The notes beneath the pieces were generated by a model that had not been told where the DNA came from, searched no databases, and saw only the letters and a list, made by a program, of their open reading frames with translations. From NCBI GenBank assembly GCA_024223125.1, contig JAAEOP010001252.1:1-19523 (forward strand): DNA of 19,523 nucleotides, in the 5' to 3' direction. This DNA is from Chloroflexota bacterium. Its GTDB lineage: Bacteria > Chloroflexota > Anaerolineae > Promineifilales > Promineifilaceae. Made by a program: the position numbers and the translations under genes. Each line of letters opens with the position of its first letter. Positions within the stretch are counted from its first letter, which is position 1. Positions 1 through 6,552 of the stretch are shown here, piece after piece.

Positions 1-26
1 ACAATTGCCAATTGACAATTCATAAT
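1..26. repeat. Heptamer tandem repeat CAATTGN x3 (STRR-like)
   Basis: Three heptamers follow one another exactly: CAATTGC (2-8), CAATTGA (9-15) and CAATTCA (16-22), then TAAT. The 7-base period matches the other intergenic repeats of this window (1109-1162, 3371-3421, 16666-16704, 17635-17699, 18937-18959), although the word differs. It resembles the short tandemly repeated repetitive (STRR) sequences of cyanobacteria. The repeat probably extends left of the window. Confidence 0.6.
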
Positions 27-45
27 GTCCCGTTCCGTGTATAAT
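12..45 (+). promoter_or_regulatory. Possible promoter with near-leaderless start for first FemAB gene
   Basis: TATAAT at 40-45 is a perfect -10 hexamer ending 8 bases before the ATG at 54, so transcription would begin at or next to the start codon. A TTGACA lies at 12-17, but the 22-base spacer is too long for a standard sigma-70 promoter and this hexamer is part of the heptamer repeat. No Shine-Dalgarno sequence precedes the ATG, which fits a leaderless mRNA. This is inference from hexamer matching only. Confidence 0.35.
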
Positions 46-53
46 CACGCCTT

Positions 54-1109
54 ATGTTAGACCAATTATTGGGGCTGGATGAACAGCCTTACACGGAAGA
101 TGATGCGGAATGGGATGCGTTTGTAGCCCAGCATCCGCAGGGTACCATTTTGCAAACCACCCATTGGGCACGGCTGAAAAATCGTTTTGGCTGGCGTTCG
201 CACCGCATATGGTTGAAACTGGACGGCCGTCTGGCAGCCGGCGCTCAAATTCTATACAAATCGGCCGCTTTAGGTCTGGTCAAAATGGGGTATATTCCGC
301 ATGGCCCCCTGGTAGATTGGCAGGATGAGGAACAGGCGTCGGTTTTGCTAAACCAGATTGATCAGGCAGTGTATGAACGGCGCATGGGTATTGTAAAGAT
401 AGAGCCGCTTTTGTGGCAGGAGGAAATGCCAGAATGGACGGCCGTTTGCCAGCAGTATGATCTATTACCCGATACAGACACCATCCAACCGCCGCAGACA
501 ATTGTGATTGATTTACGGCCGTCATTGGACAACATCCTGTCCAAAATGAAATCCAAGACCCGTTACAACATCCGTTTGTCGGCCAGAAAAGAGGTGACAG
601 TGCGGCCAGGGACGGCCGAAGATTTACTCATCTTTATCCAATTAGTACAGCTAACCGGCCAACGGGATGGCTTTGGCGTGCATACGCCCATGTATTACAA
701 AACCGCCTTCGATATTTTCTCCGAGACGGATCAGGTAGGCTTGTTTATCGCCGAATATCAAGGGAAACCATTGTCGGCCATTATGGTGTTTACCTGTGGG
801 CAGACGGCGTACTATCTGTATGGCGCATCTAGCAATGAAGAACGGCCGCGGATGCCTAATTATGCTGTGCAGTGGGCAGCCATTAAATGGGCCAAAGAAC
901 GGGGCTGCCATGAATATGATTTATGGGGCATTCCCGATGCGCCCGAAGCGGAATTGGAAGCAAACTTCACTAAGCGGCATGATGGTTTGTGGGGTGTCTA
1001 CCGCTTCAAACGGGGCTTTGGCGGGCAGATTAAACGCACCGTTGGCGCCAATGACCGCGTGTATAACAATCTGGTTTATAAATTGTACCAATGGAGACGG
1101 AGTAGATAG
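54..1109 (+). CDS. FemAB-family peptidyltransferase (GNAT fold), copy 1
   Basis: 351-residue soluble protein of the FemA/FemB/FemX family. These enzymes use aminoacyl-tRNA to add amino acids to the peptide side chain of lipid II or peptidoglycan, building the interpeptide bridge at the cytoplasmic face of the membrane. Visible family marks are an N-terminal GNAT-like half with QTTHWARLKNRFGW (about 34-47), a basic MKSKTRYNIR segment (165-174), YLYGASSNEE (254-263), MPNYAVQWAAIKWA (267-280), YDLWGIP (288-294) and VYRFKRGFGG (315-324) in the second half. It is clearly homologous to the next gene along its whole length. The ATG at 54 has no Shine-Dalgarno but sits just after a TATAAT. The substrate amino acid cannot be read from sequence; ligation of another amino acid or a different acceptor is possible. 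Confidence 0.85.
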   Translation: MLDQLLGLDEQPYTEDDAEWDAFVAQHPQGTILQTTHWARLKNRFGWRSHRIWLKLDGRLAAGAQILYKSAALGLVKMGYIPHGPLVDWQDEEQASVLLNQIDQAVYERRMGIVKIEPLLWQEEMPEWTAVCQQYDLLPDTDTIQPPQTIVIDLRPSLDNILSKMKSKTRYNIRLSARKEVTVRPGTAEDLLIFIQLVQLTGQRDGFGVHTPMYYKTAFDIFSETDQVGLFIAEYQGKPLSAIMVFTCGQTAYYLYGASSNEERPRMPNYAVQWAAIKWAKERGCHEYDLWGIPDAPEAELEANFTKRHDGLWGVYRFKRGFGGQIKRTVGANDRVYNNLVYKLYQWRRSR

Positions 1110-1162
1110 AGATTGGAGATTAGAGATTGATTTTGAGTATTAATCTCTAATCTCCAATCTCC
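1109..1162. repeat. Heptamer repeat folding into perfect 20-bp hairpin
   Basis: Arms 1109-1128 (GAGATTGGAGATTAGAGATT) and 1142-1161 are perfect reverse complements, with a 13-base loop. Each arm is built of 7-base units (ATTGGAG, ATTAGAG). The element starts on the last base of the stop codon of the first FemAB gene and ends 8 bases before the second. There is no T-run, so it is not a classical terminator, though it could attenuate or protect mRNA. Related copies lie at 3371-3421 and 16666-16704. Confidence 0.8.
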
Positions 1163-1169
1163 CTTTCTT

Positions 1170-2279
1170 ATGATTCAAACCTCCCAATCAACTTACCGTG
1201 CCTCTACTTTTAAGTGCGAAACATCAGCGGCCGTCTGGAGTCAGGCTTTAGCAACGATGCCCAATTCCCATGCGCTGCAAAGCTGGACATGGGCCGAATT
1301 TAAGTCTCGTTGGGGCTGGCAGATGATGCCTCTCAGCCTGACGGTTGCCGAAAGTAGTTGGGAACCATTGGCGACGGCGATGGTGTTGAAACGCAAAGTG
1401 CCTCGGCTACCGGCTTCGATTTTGTATGTGCCTAAAGGGCCGGCGTTGGATTATTCTGATGGGGATTTACGCATGGCCGTTCTTACCCAATTAGAAAAAC
1501 TTGCCAAACAAGAAAAAGCGATCTTCATCAAAATTGACCCTGAAGTAGTGTTAAGTTGGGGCTTAGATGAAGACGAGCAACGTTCATCCACAGGCATACA
1601 ATTTGTCCAAGAGTTGACATCTCGCGGTTGGCGTTTTTCTGATGATCAGATTCAGTTTCGCAATACGGTGGAGATAGATTTAACGTTGTCGGAGGAAGAG
1701 TTGTTGGCGCGGATGAAGTCCAAGACGCGCTATAACATTCGATTGGCGGGGCGCAAGGAGGTTGTTGTCCGTGATGGAACTCCGGCAGATTTTCCCTTGC
1801 TGGCGGAAATGTATCAGGAAACGGCCGTGCGAGATGGGTTTGGCATACGGCCGTCAGTCTATTACCTGGATATTTGGAATACATTTCACCAGGTGGGTAT
1901 GGGTCATGTCCTCATTGCTGAATATAAACGTGAACCGTTAGCGGCCGTGTATCTGGTTAAATTTGGGCAAAAAGTCATCTACATGTACGGCGCATCCACC
2001 CACAAAGAGCGCAACCGGATGCCCAACTATTTGTTACAATGGGAAGCCGTTCGCTGGGCTAAAGCTGAAGGTTGTACCGTTTATGACTTTTGGGGCGCGC
2101 CCGATGAATTTGTGGAAGCGGATCGGCTGTGGGGCGTATGGCGCTTCAAGTCTGGCTTTAACGCCCGGGTGGTGCGGCACATCGGCGCCTGGGATTATGT
2201 GTCCCGGCCTTTTTATTATTGGGTGTATACGGCCGTGCTTCCTAAATATTTGAGTTACTTACGATCAAGAAGGAGATAA
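1170..2279 (+). CDS. FemAB-family peptidyltransferase (GNAT fold), copy 2
   Basis: 369-residue paralogue of the upstream gene, again of the FemAB/FemX aminoacyl-tRNA-dependent peptidoglycan bridge family. The shared blocks are easy to see: MKSKTRYNIRLAGRKEVVVR, RDGFGIRPSVYY, YMYGASTHKERNRMPNY, QWEAVRWAKAEGC, YDFWGAPDE and WGVWRFKSGFNARVVR. The last 20 residues are basic and aromatic. The N-terminus is about 20 residues longer than copy 1. The ATG at 1170 follows the 20-bp hairpin with no Shine-Dalgarno, so initiation is non-canonical or coupled to the first gene. Two successive FemAB enzymes usually add successive residues to one bridge (as FemA and FemB do), which is an inference here. The end of this gene carries the AAGGAG (2270-2275) of the next gene. 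Confidence 0.85.
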   Translation: MIQTSQSTYRASTFKCETSAAVWSQALATMPNSHALQSWTWAEFKSRWGWQMMPLSLTVAESSWEPLATAMVLKRKVPRLPASILYVPKGPALDYSDGDLRMAVLTQLEKLAKQEKAIFIKIDPEVVLSWGLDEDEQRSSTGIQFVQELTSRGWRFSDDQIQFRNTVEIDLTLSEEELLARMKSKTRYNIRLAGRKEVVVRDGTPADFPLLAEMYQETAVRDGFGIRPSVYYLDIWNTFHQVGMGHVLIAEYKREPLAAVYLVKFGQKVIYMYGASTHKERNRMPNYLLQWEAVRWAKAEGCTVYDFWGAPDEFVEADRLWGVWRFKSGFNARVVRHIGAWDYVSRPFYYWVYTAVLPKYLSYLRSRRR

Positions 2280-2285
2280 CTCACC

Positions 2286-3365
2286 ATGTCACGAACTATC
2301 GTCGTTTTGGAAGGGGACCAGACTGGACAAGAATTATTAGAAGAAGCGCTGCGTGTTTTGGACTCGCATGTTACCCGTTATGAGGTTGAACTTTTGCGTT
2401 TTGATCTTAGCCTGGAAAACCGGCAGGCTACCCAAAACAAAGTCGTTTACGAAGCTGGACAAGCGATTCGTCAATATCATGTGGCCTTAAAAGCAGCCAC
2501 CATCACCCCGGAAATTAAAGGAGATGTGGGCAGTCCCAACCGTATTTTGCGCGAGGAGATGGATGCAGAGGTGATTTTACGCACTGGCCGGCGTATTCCA
2601 GGCGTACGGCCGATTGCTGGCGTCTACGCGCCCATCAGCGTTGTCCGTATGGCTCGCGGCGATGCTTACGGGGCCAAAGAGTGGCGCGAAGGGGAAGAAG
2701 GCTCATTGGATGAAGTCGCCTTCCGCAGCGAAAAAATAACTCGCCGTGTTTGTCGCGCTGTGGCGGAATACGCATTCATGCACGCCTGCAATACGGGAGC
2801 CAAAGTGTTTGGCGGCCCCAAATTTACCGTCAGCCCGGTATATGAAGGGATGTTTAAGGAAGAGATGGATGCCACTTCCCAGAAATATCCCGATGTCCGT
2901 TACGAACCGCAGCTTATTGATGCTACATTTGCTTTGTTGCTGGCCACCACCGGCGACCCGCTGGTTATTCCTTCCTTGAACCGGGATGGCGACTTGCTTT
3001 CGGATATGGTGCTGCAAATGTTTGGCTCCATTGCCGGGTCAGAATCTATGGTTATTTCTATTGGGGAGGATGGAGAGATTGATTGCCTGATGGCCGAAGC
3101 GCCACACGGAACCGCGCCGACATTGCAAGGCAAAAATATGGCTAATCCGATGGCGATGATTTTGGCGGCCGCCGGTATGTTGGCTCATATGAAAGAAAAA
3201 GAAGCCAAGCGGGCCAGCCGGGCTATCTATGAAGCGACATTGGAAACGGTATATGATGGCATTAAAACGGCCGACATCGGCGGCATAGCCCATACAGATG
3301 AATTTACAAATGAAGTTATCCGGCGGGTGAAAGCGAAGCTTGAAGTTTGGTCTACACTTTTGTAA
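2286..3365 (+). CDS. Isocitrate/isopropylmalate dehydrogenase family protein, divergent
   Basis: 359 residues of the beta-decarboxylating dehydrogenase family (isocitrate, 3-isopropylmalate, tartrate/homoisocitrate). Recognisable are LEGDQTGQEL near the N-terminus (GDGTGPE in relatives), VRPIAGVYAP (107-116), the metal-binding DGDLLSD (234-240, D236 and D240) and EAPHGTAPTLQGKNMANPMA (271-290), where cofactor adenine is bound. The usual phosphate/substrate loop and the Tyr and Lys catalytic segments are atypical: GDAYGAKEW around Y128 and GAKVFGGPKF around K173/K179 replace the standard TEGEYSG and HKANI-type motifs. Substrate therefore cannot be assigned; a role in the TCA cycle or leucine pathway is not shown. 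The start is supported by AAGGAG at 2270-2275 and lies 6 bases after the FemAB stop, so it is probably cotranscribed with that gene. Confidence 0.75.
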   Translation: MSRTIVVLEGDQTGQELLEEALRVLDSHVTRYEVELLRFDLSLENRQATQNKVVYEAGQAIRQYHVALKAATITPEIKGDVGSPNRILREEMDAEVILRTGRRIPGVRPIAGVYAPISVVRMARGDAYGAKEWREGEEGSLDEVAFRSEKITRRVCRAVAEYAFMHACNTGAKVFGGPKFTVSPVYEGMFKEEMDATSQKYPDVRYEPQLIDATFALLLATTGDPLVIPSLNRDGDLLSDMVLQMFGSIAGSESMVISIGEDGEIDCLMAEAPHGTAPTLQGKNMANPMAMILAAAGMLAHMKEKEAKRASRAIYEATLETVYDGIKTADIGGIAHTDEFTNEVIRRVKAKLEVWSTLL

Positions 3366-3370
3366 AAAAA

Positions 3371-3421
3371 GAGATTGGAGATTAGGAGATTGATCCGTCA
3401 ATCTCCTAATCCCCTAATCTT
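3371..3421. repeat. Heptamer-repeat hairpin between convergent genes
   Basis: Inner arms GATTAGGAGATTGA (3380-3393) and its reverse complement (3398-3411) form a perfect 14-bp stem with loop TCCG. Outer bases continue the pairing with one offset. It is the same GGAGATT-type repeat as at 1109-1162 and 16666-16704. A-runs precede it (3365-3370) and follow it (3423-3428), so it could act as a two-way terminator for the dehydrogenase (+) and the YccF-type gene (-). Confidence 0.7.
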
Positions 3422-3428
3422 CAAAAAA

Positions 3429-3863
3429 TCAACTCCGATGCAGCGTCGTTACACTCGGTAACTTGTTCAGCATTAATACCCCCAGAGGCAGGCCGATGAT
3501 GCTGGCGCAAAGGAGCCAGCCCAGGGCGGCCCAAAGTAGGCTAAACCACCAGCCAATCAGCACAAAGTAAAGCGCCCGAACGGGAAACGGGGGATTGGGG
3601 GCGGCGTGGTAATGGGCACGGCCGTTGTCCCCACTTACCATATAGCCGCCCGGCCGTGCTTTTAAGGTCAACACTTGCGGTACCCGATCCAGCATCCACA
3701 ACCCCAGAGGCAGCCCGATAATGGTTACATTCAAGACCCAAGCGATTAAAATCCACATGCCGGTTAATTCCCAGCCTAACAAGAAAAACCAGATAACCCG
3801 CAGTAAAAAGGGTACTTGTTTTGCCGGTTGGTAAATATTGCTCTTCATTAAGTTTGTTGTCAT
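3429..3863 (-). CDS. YccF domain-containing membrane protein
   Basis: 144-residue small integral membrane protein of the YccF (DUF307) family, whose biochemical function is unknown. Two internally repeated modules are visible. Each is a hydrophobic helix followed by the hallmark IIGLPLG: VTIIGLPLGLWMLDRVPQVLTL (about residues 47-68) and SIIGLPLGVLMLNKLPSVTTL near the C-terminus. A stretch of about 25 polar residues with GGYMVSGDNGRAHYHAAPN separates them. The length is normal for the family. ATG at 3863 is preceded on the coding strand by GAGGA six to ten bases upstream. It appears monocistronic, with a palindromic repeat about 30 bases upstream of its start that could lie in its promoter region. 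Confidence 0.8.
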   Translation of the reverse strand: MTTNLMKSNIYQPAKQVPFLLRVIWFFLLGWELTGMWILIAWVLNVTIIGLPLGLWMLDRVPQVLTLKARPGGYMVSGDNGRAHYHAAPNPPFPVRALYFVLIGWWFSLLWAALGWLLCASIIGLPLGVLMLNKLPSVTTLHRS

Positions 3864-3890
3864 TTTTAGTTCCTCACATACAATTTCTAT

Positions 3891-3931
3891 TCAGGTGCGA
3901 CGTACTTTGAAGTGCGTCGCACCTCTGGTAG
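3891..3931. repeat. Palindromic repeat GTGCG-A-CGCAC, copy A
   Basis: Arms 3893-3906 (AGGTGCGACGTACT) and 3911-3924 (AGTGCGTCGCACCT) form a 14-bp stem with one wobble pair and a TTGA loop. The consensus arm is itself a small palindrome around GTGCG-A-CGCAC, so the element is nested. It is followed by CTGGTAG. The same arms with the same flanking words (ATTCAG and CTGGTAG) recur at 10674-10724 in the opposite arrangement. Confidence 0.7.
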
Positions 3932-4027
3932 TTATTCCACTGCTCTCTGTACGGCCTTTGCTTTATAGAGTTGCCGTTATCAGATGTCTGCCGCTAATGA
4001 TGGAGGATGTCTCAGGATTCGTTCATC

Positions 4028-4278
4028 ATGCTGGAATTGATTACCCACCAACCGGAAAACCCACAGTGGGATACCCCTATTTTGTTTGTACATGGCGCCT
4101 GGCATGGGGCCTGGTGGCACAAAAATATTTAGAAACGTACCATGCGCCGGCGGCCGTATTGTTAGCCTCTGTACCCACGCGGGAGATTATTGGTCTTACT
4201 GGAGATCAGTCGGCGAAGGCCGACTTTGCAGACGTAGCAGCAGATTTATCTGCCGTGAGATTTTTAGGCGGTGGGTGA
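4028..4278 (+). pseudogene. Alpha/beta hydrolase remnant, internally deleted and frameshifted
   Basis: From ATG at 4028 a 34-codon reading frame gives an alpha/beta-hydrolase N-terminus. It contains the strand-plus-oxyanion-hole signature ILFVHGAWHGAWWH and then a TAG stop at 4130-4132. Immediately after, in another frame, comes APAAVLLASVP, which resembles the strand after the nucleophile elbow in the same family. The middle of a normal enzyme of about 250-300 residues, including the nucleophile, is missing. The tail from about 4195 reads through a double hairpin repeat and stops at 4276-4278, overlapping the end of the opposite phosphoesterase gene. It is best explained as a decayed gene with a repeat inserted or recombined at its 3' side. 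A long frame open across 3838-4278 is not a real gene. Confidence 0.6.
4208..4253. repeat. Double-hairpin REP-like element
   Basis: Two tight hairpins lie 14 bases apart. The first is AGTCGGC-GAAG-GCCGACT (4208-4225, 7-bp perfect stem) and the second is GCAGAT-TT-ATCTGC (4240-4253, 6-bp perfect stem). In one frame the segment reads SAKADFADVAADLSA. Paired short hairpins in an intergenic gap are the usual look of REP/BIME-type repeats. It sits between a dead hydrolase and the 3' end of the phosphoesterase gene. Whether it recurs in the genome cannot be seen here. Confidence 0.5.
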
Positions 4279-5499
4279 AGACGGCCGTATCGTCACCAAC
4301 GTCATTTCCGGCGGGCACATAAAGCGAACACGGGGGGCGCTTAACCCTTCCAGACCAATGCCCCGGCTGACGTAAAGATGAGTACGGTCATGACGATACA
4401 AACCCATCACAAATTTACGCCCCAACTGAGAACTGGTTAAGAGAGGGCCAATAAACGGCAGCCGCACCTGTCCCCCATGTGTATGGCCGCACAAATAGAG
4501 ATCAATCCCATGTTCTACAGCTTCTGGCATCAATTCTGGTGAATGGTAGAGTAGCAGTTGGGGGGCGTTATTGGGAGCCTGGTTTACCAGGTGGTTTAAC
4601 CGGGAAGTATCTGTGGGTAAATGATGGGTGCAATCCATACCGAGCAAGATGAGTTGACGGCCGTGACCCATCTCCACTTTTCGCCAGGCATGGCGCATAA
4701 GCGAAATTTTCAATCCATCAAAAAGCGGCGGCACCGTTTCCCGTAAATCTACCGGCGGGCTGCCCAGTGTGGCGTAAACTCCATGTGGCGCTCTAAATTG
4801 GCGTAATAGTTGTCGTATCTGAGCGTGCGTCTTGGGGTCTCGATTGTAAGAGAGGTTCACATAGTCGCCGGTAATCACAATCAAATCTGGTTTGGCTTTG
4901 TACGCCAGCGCCACAACCTTTTCTTCCCGTTTTGTCAGCCGTTCCAAATGCAAATCAGAAATATGCAGAATCCGTATGGGATCGCTGCCAGGCGGCAGAC
5001 GATCTGAAAACATGAGAAATTCAGTCAGCTGTAGGCGAAACGGTTCAATTTCGGCTCCCCATACCAAGGCGGCCATTGCCAGCAATTGTAAACTGACAAA
5101 TACAACAATACCCCAATTAATACCTAACCAGGCCCCTATCAGAGCGGCCGAAATTATAGCCAGAATACGGGGAATGATTAAGACAACAAACTGAGCTTTC
5201 CAGGGGCCAAAAGAGAGACCGCGTTGTGGTAATGAGATGAGGAGGGTCATATCGGCCGTCATCAGCAGTCCTAACAGGATGGTTATGTTTTGGGCTGATT
5301 CTTTATCTTTGGTGATTAGATACCATAGGCTGCCCGAAATAGTAGACAAAGCCAGTAGCAGAACTACCAGTAGCCAACTGGGCCACTGAGCCGATTGGTG
5401 AAACAACACCATAGTCTTATGCAGCCAGCCGTGTTCTAACACATCTTCAAGGGGGTCGCTTATTTCAATCGGCTCGTGTTCTAAGGTTGATTCCTGCAA
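4264..5499 (-). CDS. Membrane-anchored calcineurin-like metallophosphoesterase
   Basis: 411 residues. About four hydrophobic segments (roughly 41-62, 70-90, 104-124, 126-147) precede a YkuE/YaeI-type metallophosphoesterase domain (about 175-405). Metal-site motifs visible are SDLHLER (D182, H184), ITGDYVN (G211, D212), LYHSPE (H319) and CGHTHGGQ (H339, H341). Related proteins act on lipid-linked or cell-surface phosphodiesters such as UDP-2,3-diacylglucosamine analogues, but no substrate is assigned here. The GNHD/E motif expected after GVYATLG is replaced by GSPPVD (246-251). This removes the Asn metal ligand and the His that stabilises the transition state, so activity may be lost or changed. 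The start is a TTG at 5499, chosen because AGGAG stands 6-7 bases upstream on the coding strand; the next in-frame ATG would only remove the 29-residue acidic tail. Confidence 0.82.
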   Translation of the reverse strand: MQESTLEHEPIEISDPLEDVLEHGWLHKTMVLFHQSAQWPSWLLVVLLLALSTISGSLWYLITKDKESAQNITILLGLLMTADMTLLISLPQRGLSFGPWKAQFVVLIIPRILAIISAALIGAWLGINWGIVVFVSLQLLAMAALVWGAEIEPFRLQLTEFLMFSDRLPPGSDPIRILHISDLHLERLTKREEKVVALAYKAKPDLIVITGDYVNLSYNRDPKTHAQIRQLLRQFRAPHGVYATLGSPPVDLRETVPPLFDGLKISLMRHAWRKVEMGHGRQLILLGMDCTHHLPTDTSRLNHLVNQAPNNAPQLLLYHSPELMPEAVEHGIDLYLCGHTHGGQVRLPFIGPLLTSSQLGRKFVMGLYRHDRTHLYVSRGIGLEGLSAPRVRFMCPPEMTLVTIRPSSPTA

Positions 5500-5862
5500 A
5501 AGTACTCCTGAGTAATGGTTTCAAAAATCAAGCTTTCTCGGTATAAAAATCCGAAAGAGGCGCTTGTTTGAGCCGGATGACAGTGTGTCATCTTTGGGCA
5601 ACTATAAGTATGGTAACAAGGACAATCATGCCCTGATTTTCTTAACGTTCTGCTTACTCTGGTTTGGTAATAGACCTCACTAGCTGGAGAATATCTGCGA
5701 CTTTTGGTTAGGTGGCGCGTATAAGTCGGTGATTGGTTTAACTGGACAGGTTCCCAGTGTAGGGCATAATGCGTAGGGTGTCACCGATTCTGGAAATGGA
5801 ATCCGCCATACGCAATATGAAGTACATTATTAAGATCAAATCAAACCCATTTAGGAGGAACC
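5500..5862. other. 363-bp divergent intergenic region
   Basis: This gap lies between the divergently oriented phosphoesterase and flotillin-like genes and should hold both promoters. No convincing ORF, tRNA or repeat of the families seen elsewhere is present. Two small inverted repeats can be seen: 5576-5592 (listed separately), and TCGGTGA (5726-5732) with TCACCGA (5781-5787). A strong Shine-Dalgarno AGGAGG (5853-5858) belongs to the flotillin-like gene. No clear -35/-10 pair was found by eye. Confidence 0.5.
5576..5592. promoter_or_regulatory. Inverted repeat GATGACA-GTG-TGTCATC
   Basis: This is a perfect 7-bp inverted repeat with a 3-base centre, in the gap between divergent genes and about 80 bases upstream of the phosphoesterase start. 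The size fits a dimeric regulator's operator. No T-run follows, so a terminator is unlikely. The binding protein is unknown. Confidence 0.35.
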
Positions 5863-6552
5863 ATGTCTAACCAACAACCAATCATCCCCCCACAGCCGGA
5901 ACAAGAAACAGCCGTTTCGGATTCGCTTAGTACAAGCGTAACCAACACCCAGGTACGCATACATCAGGCAGAAACCAGCCTGAGAGATGTGAACACGAGT
6001 GTTGCTGTTTTGCAGACGGAGGCCGACAAAGCACGCGGCATCTTCGGCTTTGGTCGCCGGATTTTGGTGCCACCGGATGAAATCCATGTTGTCGTGGGCG
6101 ACGGCCGTCACATTGTCACCATGTCTAGCGAGCGCAAAGTCTTTGGCCAGACGGCCGAGCGGCCGTCACGTTACTGGCTCAATTCCCATACCCAGGTTAT
6201 CAAGCTCAAAACCATCAGCTTCACGGTAGCCATCCACGGCTACAACAACCAGGGTGTGAAAGCGTTGGACAGCAGTAAAGTCAGCTTTCGCCTGTGGGCG
6301 CACGCTGTCGCCAAGCTCAATCCAGACAAAACAGAAACGGCCGCGCAGCGTGTGGGGCTAGATACTACCGGTCTCATTTACACCATTACCAAAGTTGGCA
6401 CGGCCGAATTAGTCGCCGCTGCAGCTACCATGAGCCTGGAAGAGATCATCGCTAACCGTCAAATGTTGGCCGAAATAGCGGTTCCCCAAAGTCAACCAGA
6501 TTTTGGCCGAATTAGGGTACGATCTGGCGTTGCTCACTATCACCCAGCTTGA
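5863..6552 (+). CDS. Flotillin-like protein, N-terminal part (SPFH region), frameshifted
   Basis: This is the N-terminal piece of a flotillin/band-7-like protein. Residues 1-207 are authentic; from P208 the frame is wrong and ends after 22 unrelated residues. It starts with a polar, Gln/Pro-rich segment of about 50 residues with no transmembrane helix or signal peptide. This is followed by FGFGRRILVPPDEIHVVVGDG, typical of the SPFH start, and then KTISFTVAIHG and VGTAELVAAAATMSLEEIIANRQMLAE, which matches the flotillin block around AIIGSMTVEEIYKDR. Flotillins oligomerise on the inner membrane face and organise membrane microdomains. The start is well supported by AGGAGG four bases before the ATG. 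The rest of the protein continues at 6485 in the +1 frame. Intact, the product would be about 740 residues. Confidence 0.72.
   Translation: MSNQQPIIPPQPEQETAVSDSLSTSVTNTQVRIHQAETSLRDVNTSVAVLQTEADKARGIFGFGRRILVPPDEIHVVVGDGRHIVTMSSERKVFGQTAERPSRYWLNSHTQVIKLKTISFTVAIHGYNNQGVKALDSSKVSFRLWAHAVAKLNPDKTETAAQRVGLDTTGLIYTITKVGTAELVAAAATMSLEEIIANRQMLAEIAVPQSQPDFGRIRVRSGVAHYHPA
6481..6490 (+). other. Frame change at CCCC within flotillin-like gene
   Basis: The upstream frame reads GTT-CCC-CAA. Dropping one C of the run CCCC (6484-6487) gives GTT-CCC-AAA-GTC-AAC-CAG-ATT-TTG, i.e. VPKVNQILAELGYDL, which restores the flotillin sequence without a break. The shift is therefore +1 at CCC-C. This may be a sequencing or assembly error, a genuine inactivating insertion, or a +1 recoding site, since CCC-C is prone to slippage of proline tRNA. 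Confidence 0.7.

Noticed and set aside
12..26. TTGACA (12-17) with CATAAT (21-26) as a promoter
   Set aside because: The 3-base spacing is impossible for sigma-70, and both words arise from the CAATTGN heptamer repeat.
1109..1162. CRISPR-like repeat in the first intergenic gap
   Set aside because: The arms form one inverted repeat of 7-base words, with no direct repeats separated by unique spacers and no cas genes.
3838..4278. A 146-codon open frame on the + strand
   Set aside because: It starts inside the opposite YccF-type gene, crosses a palindromic repeat and changes from nonsense to hydrolase-like sequence midway. The real hydrolase N-terminus is in another frame, so this frame is an artefact over a pseudogene.
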